From positions 1,387,396 to 1,451,395 of the forward strand of contig NW_012236531.1 in the NCBI RefSeq assembly GCF_000787575.1: a stretch of 64,000 bases of DNA, read 5' to 3'. Every line of letters starts with the position of its first letter. Positions within the stretch are counted from its first letter, which is position 1. Under the pieces are notes generated by a model that saw nothing but the letters and a program-made list of their open reading frames with translations, had not been told where the DNA came from and did no database searches. The position numbers and the translations under genes are program-made. The stretch is from Acytostelium subglobosum LB1. Its lineage: Eukaryota; Evosea; Eumycetozoa; Acytosteliales; Acytosteliaceae. Below, one piece after another: positions 46,833 through 55,915 of the stretch.

Positions 46833-48398
46833 ATGGAGATGAATAATATTAATAGTTTAACAACATGTGTAATACATCATAAGATAGATGATATAATATG
46901 CTTTGATTGCAAACAGTTGGTTTGTAATGTTTGTTCGACGATCAATCATAATGGTCATAAGGTTGACAATGTTGAGAAGTTGAAGGAGTGCAAAGGAAAG
47001 AGAGATTATCAATCATTGTGGTGTACACCTCGTTTGAACTTGCTTTGGAATACATTGCAACGATCGGCAAAGACCTACCAGACGATGGACAATACTCTCA
47101 AAGATGTGAGCAATCACTTTGAACAACTGTTCAAATGTCTGATGGCACAGGAACACAGGGTCAAGCAACCGATCAAAGAACAGATGGAGCGTACCAAACT
47201 TATAGTCAACGAGATAATCAAAGAAATCAATGATATCAATCATATCATTTGTTTGAAGCATACAAATACCAACAACAACAACGATGATGATGTAGATGTA
47301 TTCGAGATGATCACATCGATCATATCTTGCACATCAATCGATGAGTTCATCAACAACTCACTTCCATTAGACCAATCGAATGATGGCGATAGACATTTAA
47401 GTGACTTTGAACTGATGACTATGATCAGGAATCACTCTGAACACATTGCAAATGATGCTTTGGTTATGCCACAAGAATATGGTGTACGGACGGATATAGC
47501 CAAGATCAATGGCATCATTGAGGAGATAAAGTCATGCTTTGAGCTCACCGAAGATACCACTCAATCCACTTCATCAGTTGTGGTCGTGGCTCAGGCTAAC
47601 AGTCCAAAGGTCATCACATTGGGAAAGGAATTCTCATTGTTCTCCTTAGACACTTTAGAATGGACACAGGCCACAGTTTGCCCAAAGCAATATGATAGCG
47701 TTAGGACATCAGTTGTATATGCTCGAGGCAATGTCTATGTAATTGGAGGCTATAGTACACAATATACATACTCCCGATACTCTTTGGAACATAAACAATG
47801 GTACCATTCCAAAATAGAAGGAGTCAAGGGTGGCTATGGCATCAATGCATCCTATGATGGCCACAGGCACATCTACCTTGTTGGTGGATACAAGGGGGAC
47901 TTTTTGGACCGCGTGGATCGGTTCGATATTGAAACTGGACAGTTTAGTCGAGTTGGACAACTTCCTATTCGTCCATATTACATAAACTCCATCTGCAACA
48001 ACAACACACTGTATATCTTTGGCCAGAAAGACACATCGAGCTTATCCGCTTACACACTCACATCTCACAACATCGAGACACTTGGCATCATTACCTCTGT
48101 TTACTTACCACTCGTCGGAAGTGTCCAATCGAGTTGCTTCGATAGAGATGGCAACATCTATATTCTGTTTTCAAATCATAGTTTCCTTCGGTACAATTTA
48201 GCAAACAATCAGCCATTCATATTGGCTCGTTGTCCACATCTTGGAACAATCGTACATTGTGGAGAGATTGGAGTCCTTTTAATTACTCTCGATTCCAGTT
48301 ATCTGTATTCCACCCAAGATAGTAGATGGTCCGAAACCTCTTTCAAGCTTCCAACTCAAGGTCGTATGGGAAATGGTGTTTGTTTCATTCAAGACTAA
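46833..48398 (+). CDS. B-box zinc finger protein with Kelch-like repeats
   Basis: One exon, 521 residues, starting at the first ATG. N-terminal B-box: CVIHHKIDDIICFDCKQLVC, CSTINHNGHKV. A helical, coiled-coil-like region follows (VKQPIKEQMERTKLIVNEII) with an Asn/Asp run. The second half has Kelch-like beta-propeller blades (YVIGGYSTQYTYSRYSLE, IYLVGGYKGDFLDRVDRF, LYIFGQKD, NIYILFSNHSFLRYNL). Dictyostelids have large families of such B-box/Kelch-like proteins of unknown function; a scaffold or ubiquitin-related role is only a guess. No RING is seen, so it is not a standard TRIM ligase. Codons are AT-richer than in the housekeeping genes nearby. It lies 147 bp after the aspartic protease and 164 bp before the FNIP gene. 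Confidence 0.7.
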   Translation: MEMNNINSLTTCVIHHKIDDIICFDCKQLVCNVCSTINHNGHKVDNVEKLKECKGKRDYQSLWCTPRLNLLWNTLQRSAKTYQTMDNTLKDVSNHFEQLFKCLMAQEHRVKQPIKEQMERTKLIVNEIIKEINDINHIICLKHTNTNNNNDDDVDVFEMITSIISCTSIDEFINNSLPLDQSNDGDRHLSDFELMTMIRNHSEHIANDALVMPQEYGVRTDIAKINGIIEEIKSCFELTEDTTQSTSSVVVVAQANSPKVITLGKEFSLFSLDTLEWTQATVCPKQYDSVRTSVVYARGNVYVIGGYSTQYTYSRYSLEHKQWYHSKIEGVKGGYGINASYDGHRHIYLVGGYKGDFLDRVDRFDIETGQFSRVGQLPIRPYYINSICNNNTLYIFGQKDTSSLSAYTLTSHNIETLGIITSVYLPLVGSVQSSCFDRDGNIYILFSNHSFLRYNLANNQPFILARCPHLGTIVHCGEIGVLLITLDSSYLYSTQDSRWSETSFKLPTQGRMGNGVCFIQD

Positions 48399-48562
48399 AT
48401 TCCATTCAATCGATCACTCAATCAATTACTGATACTCTCGTTCAATCAAACAATAAATCAATATTAACCAAAAATGGAAGTTTGCCTTTTTGAGAACAAC
48501 AGATCATCCATTACAATCACACATTGTTGAAGAAGACAAAGAGATAGAGTTAGAGATAAAGG

Positions 48563-50038
48563 ATGAATACATTACCCGATATAGTAATAACAGTTATTGG
48601 AAAACACTTATTGGGAATACGATGGAGAGGTCGATGTGTTAAGACTTGGATTGGTCAACAAACGATTTAGTATATGTATGAACAAGTTGTTTGTTCGCAC
48701 TCCATTGTACATTGAATGGTGGAGAGATGAAGAGATAAACACATTGTTGCCAACAACAGCCTCAACTCTATGTATAAGTACTTACAAGATCATACTACCT
48801 GGTGTACTGCCTGACACCCTCAACAAGTTGATACTCGGCCCATTGTGTGTTGAGCCTATTCAAGCTGGAGTACTACCTCAATCACTTCGGACACTCAAGT
48901 TTAGCAAGTTCTACAATCTGACTATCGAACCCGGTGTCTTGCCTCCACTCAAAGAGTTGATCTTTGGCAATCACTACAATCAACCTATTGTGAATGATGT
49001 TCTGCCTGTGACATTGGAGCGACTGACCTTTGGCTTCTATTTCTCACAGGATATCGATGTCCAACTTCAAACGCTCACATCACTTAAAACATTGACAACT
49101 GGTCGTATGTTCATGCTCAACATACCTGGCTCACTACCACCTGCCTTGACCGAGTTGTCGTGTAACTATCCAAAAGGAATCATTCCTGGATCCCTACCAT
49201 CAAATCTCAAGACCCTAGATATTACTGGCGGTCTCAGTGAAAAGATCATGCCTGGTTCATTTCCAGAATCGATCACTACACTCTCTTTGGGCATTGAATT
49301 TAAGAACTCCATCCAACCTGGAATGCTTCCCTCATTACTCGTAGCCTTAACAAGTGATCATTTCTATGTCCATCAAGGTTCTCTCCCCGACACACTTCGC
49401 ACTCTGATACTTGGTCCTAACTTTGATGAGGCCATTCCTCCAGGAGTCATACCGGTCAGCATTACTTCTTTGGAACTTGGTACATACTACAATCATAAGT
49501 TTGGAGACAAGACTTTGCCATCATCTTTGACCAGACTGAAGTTTGGTTGGTCGTACGACCAAGACTTGACCGGTGTGCTCCCACCGTCTCTAACCTCATT
49601 GGAACTTGGACATATATACAGTCATCATATCACTTTCAAATATCCTATCAAGTCATTAACATGTGCTCGATGGCTGCAGGCAACGAACGTTCTCCCCATG
49701 GGAGTCTAAAGGTATCGAAGGAGGTCAACATCCGATCTTGGCAAGCACTCAACCGTATCAACTATAGGATAGGCTCATTGAGATTTTACTCAAAGTCTGT
49801 TGACGAACACCTCAAGACTACAGACTTTTGGGAAAAGGTGTTAGAGAGCGCTCCAAACGTAGGATCATACTCGCTTTACACAAAGCGTAATGGCCACAAG
49901 ATATCTCTGTTCAAGATTGATGAGCACACCATCATCCAAGTGACCACTGAACACTCTTATGGCAAACATTCTATTCTAGATAGGAGGACAGTCAAGCAAC
50001 AACGATTTCGAGTCAAATCACAATGTACAATCAATTGA
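48563..50038 (+). pseudogene. F-box/FNIP-repeat protein gene with two frame breaks
   Basis: Dictyostelid FNIP family: the central frame (48597-49709) has about 11 repeats of the form PGVLPxSLxxLxLGxxYNxxI, e.g. PGVLPDTLNKLILG, IPPGVIPVSITSLELG. A good F-box start (MNTLPDIVITVIGKHLL, ATG at 48563) is in another frame, and so is the family's usual C-terminal part (EVNIRSWQALNRINYRIGSLRFY..., to 50038). The changes of frame fall at a GGG run near 48618-48626 and a CCCC run near 49694-49698. Each is explained by one base, extra in the first and missing in the second. Whether these are sequence errors in a live gene or real decay cannot be decided here. If live, the product would be about 490 residues and act as an SCF ubiquitin-ligase adaptor (family inference). 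Confidence 0.7.
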
Positions 50039-50066
50039 GCTGGCCATCACTCAACCTTTTATTCTA

Positions 50067-51450
50067 CTAAAATTGGTACAAGAGTACTATCACAAACAAA
50101 ATAAGATACATGTAGTTGATCAACCGATATCCATAATGATTTACAGTGACTGCTCCTGATGGTGGACATCCAACATCATCTAGATATTGACAGCCGAGGT
50201 CTGGATCACATTTGTCAACAATCTTGCATTTGATTGGTGGACAGGTCTTGGCGGTGTCTTTGGCACACGTACCACCTTGACATGCCCAGTTGTAGCAACG
50301 ATCCGATGCAGTTTGATTGTCACAAGTGATCTTTGTATGAATACAATGTTCTTTCCAGTTGGTTGTGTTCACTCCTGGAGTGTTGAGAGGTGGGCATGAA
50401 TCGATGGTGCACTGATCATTGTCATTACACTGTCCACCAGCTGATGCTGAGCAGCAGGTTGATCCATTACCATTACACACACCACAATAGTCGACTGTAC
50501 AATCCATAGTGATATCAGTCATGATGAGGAATGCTGATATACCAACTTTTCTATTACATTTGAAAATGTCTAATGGGTAAGCATTACCCTGTTGTTTGTT
50601 ACTTAGTTAGTTGACAGATTAGGTCTTGAATGACCATGGTGGACACCCTACATACCTTTGTAAGATTTAAGGATGTTCCAAGATTAGGCATTGTTCGAAA
50701 GCTGCTAGAATGTGTACCTCCATTATCGATTACCAGAGAATTGTTGACATACATCCAGAAATCATCAGTAGATGTAACACTAAAGTATTCGCCTCCCTTT
50801 AGAGTTTGGGTGTGCACTGGTCAGTTAGTGCTGGTGCCACGCCGTGCTATCCAATCAATCAATCAAATGATCAAACATACATTGAATATGAATGAAGTAT
50901 GTAGTTTGAGACAGTAGTGGAAGTTCTGGTAGTCGTTGGCAGAATCATTGTAGATCCTGTTGGCAGGGTTGGTATCCCATCCTTTGTAGTTGATTGGGAA
51001 GAATCCTGCTATTGTTCCAGCAGTGTAGTTACCATCGTTGTTGGTTGAGTTGACAAGATAGAATGTTAGATTGTAGGGTACGACCATATTGATGTTGGGA
51101 GCTGATGCAAAGAATGTTGGAAACAGGCTTGTATTGGTAATGCATCCTATTCCTGGGGGAGCTAATCCAAGTTCTGGTATACCCAATGTGGCATTGAGCG
51201 ATTGCTTGACCAAATTCGTCTGTCCATCAACACAAGGTGGTTGGAAGTTGTTATTCAAAGAAGGAAGGTGATCAAATACAGTTGTAGCGACATTATAAGA
51301 TGCTATATTACATTAATTGATTGGAATAGTTCCGACAGTTGGGGTCAGTGTGAGTGATTATAGCTTGATTGATTGTGATCACATACATCTTAGTGCTTGA
51401 ACAGAGTCAAGTGTAGTTATGGTCCAAAGTAAAATGGCCACAAAGGTCAT
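50067..51450 (-). CDS. Psi-like PA14/fibro-slime surface protein (short form, copy 1)
   Basis: Exons 51450..51387, 51302..50881, 50796..50656 and 50588..50067, 382 residues. Signal peptide MTFVAILLWTITTLDSVQA. Then a PA14/fibro-slime domain (TTVFDHLPSLNNNFQPPC, WDTNPANRIYNDSANDYQNF, GGEYFSVTSTDDFWMYVNN, then the spliced LNLTK), the motif DYCGVCNGNGSTCC, and a short CTDC-type Cys region (DRCYNWACQGGTC, LGCQYLDDVGC). It ends in a hydrophobic tail (YMYLILFVIVLLY). In Dictyostelium the related prespore-inducing (Psi) proteins are secreted or surface factors that influence cell fate. First of three tandem copies on this strand. Intron 1 carries the GGAATAGTTCC palindrome. Very AT-rich codons compared with the housekeeping genes. 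Confidence 0.85.
51323..51333. repeat. Palindromic motif GGAATAGTTCC in an intron
   Basis: Reverse complement of the GGAACTATTCC core at 13057, 13108 and 39905. It lies in intron 1 of the Psi-like copy 1 gene. Confidence 0.7.
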
Positions 51451-51689
51451 GATTGTACACCTACAAGTCATCATTTGATTATCTTGATATGAGAGTAGTT
51501 TATACAAATATTAACATGATCAATATATCTTTAAAGTTTGTGACCTAAACTACATAGTTGAAGGTCCTTTGAAAGGGAAGAGTACCCCCCTTGTAGACGC
51601 GGTTTTGGTGGACCATCACCAAATTGCGAATGGTCGTAACGCTCACGTGATGAGGGGGAATGTTCCATGGAACCACAAACTACATTTAA

Positions 51690-53072
51690 TTAATATCCAC
51701 GACTTATTATGGTAATGAACAATATCATCATCATGAGATAAATTGAATCGATATATCCATGATGAACTCTGGTCGAAGCCGATGGTACACATCCCGTATC
51801 ATTAAGATATAGGCAACCAAGCTGGCTATCACACCTATCCACAATCTTACAATTGATTGGTGGACATGTCTTGGCTGTGTCCTTGGCACAAGCACCACCT
51901 TTACACGACCAGTTGTAGCAGCGATCTGATGCAGTCTCGTTGTCACAGCTGATCTTTCTATGTATACAATATTCCTTCAAGTTGGTCGAGTTGACACCTG
52001 GAGTGTTGAGCGGTGGACATGAATCGATGGTGCACAGGTCATTATCATTACACACACCAGCGGTAATGTTGTTCATTGGACAACATGTTGATCCATTTCC
52101 ATTACACACTCCACAATAGTCCATCAAACATTCCAATACAAAGTTGGAGGATATCTGGAATGCTGAGCTATCTGTCTGTCTCTCACATTTGAATAAATCA
52201 ATTGGATAAGTTGCTCCCTATAATGGAGTCAGTTAATCATTCAAACATTCCATTATTCAATCAATCAATAAATCAATCCACACTTACTTTTGTAAGGTTT
52301 AAGTATGTTCCAAGGACTGGAGTAACACCTGTAGTGGCTGTGTGTATTCCACCAATGTCCAATACTAATGTGTTGTTAACATACAACCAAAGGTCGTCAT
52401 CAGATGTGACCGTGAGGGATTCGCCTCCCTAAAATATAAAATTACCTGTCAGTCAATCAATCACTCTCAATCGCTCAATCAATCAAACATTCGACTTACT
52501 TGGAATGTGAAATGAGTATGTAGTTTGATGCAGAAGTGGAAGTTCTGATAGTGACCTGTGGAGTCGTTGTAGATCCTGTTGGCAGGATCGGTATCCCATC
52601 CTTGGAAGTTGATTGGGAAGTAGTCGTTTGGTGCGCCTGAGCTGTAGGTTTTACCAGATAGGTTGAATGTCAGGTTGTAGGGAATGGCCACATTGATGTT
52701 GGGCGTCTCGGCAAAGAATGTTGGGAACAGAGCTGGTACTCCAATGCAACCTGTAGCAGGATTGGCTGGACCTGCCTCTGGTATACCAAGTGTAGCGTTT
52801 AGTTTCTGTTTAACAAGTCCAGTTGTCAAACCACCTCCACAGTTCGGTTGGAAATTTGCATTCTTTGAGGGCAAATGATCAAATATCGTCACTGCTACTC
52901 TATAAGATGCTAATTGATTGATTGATTGATTGATCCGAAGTCAGTACAAAGGAGGGGTGGTCGATGAGTGGGAGGACACTTGATAGATGGATGACTCACA
53001 TGGAAGTGTTTGTCCCGAACATTTAAAGACCAGGAATACCAATATAATGAAGAATGAACTATGATTAACCAT
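51690..53072 (-). CDS. Psi-like PA14/fibro-slime surface protein (short form, copy 2)
   Basis: Exons 53072..53000, 52909..52500, 52428..52288 and 52217..51690, 383 residues. Signal peptide (SSFFIILVFLVFKCSG). PA14/fibro-slime domain with FDHLPSKNANFQPNCGGG, WDTDPANRIYNDSTGHYQNF, GGESLTVTSDDDLWLYVNN; then DYCGVCNGNGSTCC, a short CTDC region (DRCYNWSCKGGAC, LGCLYLNDTGC), and a hydrophobic C-terminal tail (IYLMMMILFITII) likely to serve as membrane or GPI signal. Exon boundaries match copy 1 exactly, so the two arose by recent tandem duplication relative to the longer third copy. Function by kinship with Psi proteins only. Confidence 0.85.
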
Positions 53073-53364
53073 TATTGTTATGTTAAAGTTGTAAGTTATA
53101 AGTATACATATATCTGTTTATTTGTACAAAAAGAGTATATCTATGATCAATGTTCTTGATTAACCATAGACTTGTCTTGAACCGTGCGTGCGACGTTTGG
53201 ATGTAGTCACTACATCGTTTTCATTCAATGAATGAACGAGGTTATATTTGGGGTAACTTTGTGGGGGAGTTAGATTTGCACACATTGATCAAGATGTGTT
53301 GATTGGAATCATCCCACCATCAATCGATCATTTCTGAAATAAATAAGTTATATTTATTAATTCA

Positions 53365-55540
53365 TTAATTAATTAAAAATATTACAATAATAATAATATT
53401 AATAAATACAAACAATTGTGATTGAACTATGGTACTCGAACTGGACGTAGTCACTCCTGTTGTTGTCGACGATGTTGTGTTGGATGGCGTACATCCAGTG
53501 GGCAGTGGGTCGATGTTATGATACTCACAGACCTGTTTGGTTGGGTTGCATACTCCCTGTTGACATTGTGGATTGGGAGGTACACATTGTTTGGCAAACT
53601 GGATGCAACCCAGCTGAGCATCACACATTGTGTCATTGCAGAAGTTGCTTGGAGCAGCGCATAGCCTGTTGGAATAGCTACATCCTCCAAGGGTTGAGTT
53701 ACACACGCCAACTTGACATAGTCCCTTGTCCGGACATGATGTGTTGCGGTGCTGGCATCCAGCCACTGGATCGCATGTATCATCTGTGCAAGGGTTACCA
53801 TCATCACACTTGTTTGGAGTGAATGAGCACTGACCCTTGGTGCACTTGCCAATGGAACACAGACCTTCATTGCAATTGGAGTCAATGTCCACGCACTTGC
53901 CATCGGCTGAAGCTCGGCATGCCTGACATCCAAGACACTTCTTGGGAGTGTATGTTATCACACCTGTACTGTGATCACACTCCTCATCAGTGCATATGTC
54001 ACCATCATCGATGATCAAGTCAGCGTAGATGCACTTGCCAGAGTCCTCGTCACACTTGGCTGACATGCAGTTTGGTGTCTTGGTTGGATCGCAGCAAGCA
54101 CATTCTGTAGTGTTGAGATATATTGGGAAGCATCCAATGTCGCGATCGCATGAGTATGTTGTGCAGTCTTCTGGCTTTTGAGGCTCACAGTTCTTGGCCG
54201 TGATCACACATCCTAACTTCTTGTCGCAGGAGTAGTCCATGCATTTGTTGGGATTGGTTCCGGAGCAGTCCAGGGGGGTGCTCTCACATGTCTGATTGGC
54301 TGCGTTACATTTGGTGATTGTGCATGCATCTGGTGCGGTGCACAGTGGCTTGTAAAGACATCCACCCTCTTTGGCGTCACACTTGTCAACAACCTGGCAA
54401 CTGATTGATGGACATGTCTTGGCGCTGTCCACCACGCACTTTGATCCATCACATGCCCAATTATAACAAGGGTCTGCTGCAGTCTGGTTGGCGCATGAGA
54501 ACTTTGAATGTGTGCAGTAGTCCTTGAAGTTGGTGATGTTGGCACCTGGTGTGTTGTAGGTTGGACATGCATCGATTGTGCATGAATCATGGTCGTCACA
54601 CTCGCCACCTGGACCGGCCACACAACAACTCGATCCATCACCATTACAAACTCCACAATAATCCTTTGCAAAACATCTAATCTCCATGTTTGTTATGATC
54701 GACATTGAAGAGGATGCAGTATGTCTTTCACAATGGAATAAGTCAAAGCTATACGTGTTACCCTATAAAGAGTGTGTTATGTCAGTCGATGCCTGGAAAG
54801 GGATTGGCTCAATCAATCAATCATACTTTGGTTAGATTGAGTGAGGACAGCTTGAGCGAGCCCTTGGCAGTGGCGTGTAGGCCACCTAGGTCAATGACTA
54901 ACTTGCCATTGATGAACACCCAGAGGTCGTCGTCAGAAGTGACGGTCAGCTCCTCCACGCCAATGTAGGTGAAGAATGATTGCAACTTTATACAGAAGTG
55001 GAAGTTCTGATATTTCGCCATGTCGTCCTTGTAGAGTCTGTTGATGGGGTCCGTGTCCCAACCAAGGTAGTTGATCGGGAAGAAGGGGTCCTTGGTCATA
55101 TTATACATGCCTGTAATAGAGCCATTGGTGGCCAGGGTGAAGTTGAGCGTGTAGGGTATGAACTTGTTGATGTTTGGATTGTAGGAGAAGAAGAATGGGA
55201 AGAGGTCCGGGCTGGTGATCCTTGCCTTTGTGTATGTGTCACTAGTACCGTTAAGCTCGGGTACTCCCAACTTTGGGTCCAAAGTAGTCTTGATCAAGAA
55301 TGGTGTTATACCCTGAGATTGAGCTAAATCTGGTTCAAAGTTGTTGTTCTTTGATGGCAAGTGATCAAAAATGGCTGCATCAATTGTGTATGATTCTAAT
55401 GATTGCGTAATTGTGAGTTAGTATAAGCCAGGACATTATACTCTAGGGTAATACTTACCTGGTCGTTGAGCTGAGGTGTGGCCAAACACACTCAGTAATA
55501 TAAGTGTTGACAATATTGACAACTTCCGTATTGAGTACAT
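53365..55540 (-). CDS. Psi-like PA14 + long CTDC-repeat surface protein (copy 3)
   Basis: Exons 55540..55459, 55395..54827 and 54762..53365, 682 residues. Signal peptide (SILSTLILLSVFGHTSAQ), PA14/fibro-slime domain (IFDHLPSKNNNFEPDL, WDTDPINRLYKDDMAKYQNF, LTVTSDDDLWVFINGKLVI), DYCGVCNGDGSSCC, then a long series of CTDC-type units (CTIDACPTY, CTDEECDHSTG, CTDDTCDPVAGC, LCQVGVCNSTLGGC, FCNDTMCDAQLGC), a Ser/Thr-rich stalk and a hydrophobic GPI-like tail. This is the full Psi-type architecture; copies 1 and 2 stop after the first Cys units. The intron that splits the PA14 domain in copies 1 and 2 is absent. A cell-surface or matrix protein acting in cell-type choice is inferred from the family. 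Confidence 0.88.
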
Positions 55541-55915
55541 GATTGATTGAAAGTTATAAGTTGGATTAATGAATGAATTGATGAGGCCTGCAGCTACTTC
55601 CTTCTTTCCTTCTTCCCATCATTCAACAAACACCTCGGGTCCATTCATTTCAATCAAAGGATGCCTTGGGTTGGTCCCAAAGCCACTCAATAGTTGTTAT
55701 CGGGCCAAATCATTTGATGTCTTGTCAAAGGTTTTTTCGAATAATAGTTAGACTCATCAATGGGTGATCATCAGCGGACACATGTCTATATTGGGACGTT
55801 TCGTAACTTGGACATTCAATTCAACAACTCAATGAAACGATCTTGATCATGGAGGATAAAGGAATGGGCGTGTTTGTTCGTTCAATGTTTTATAATGCTG
55901 GATGATCGTGAGGAC
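55541..55915. other. Intergenic, 375 bp
   Basis: Between the Psi-like copy 3 start and the 3' end of the Gag-like gene. It contains CTTC repeats and no open frame or recognisable element. Confidence 0.5.
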
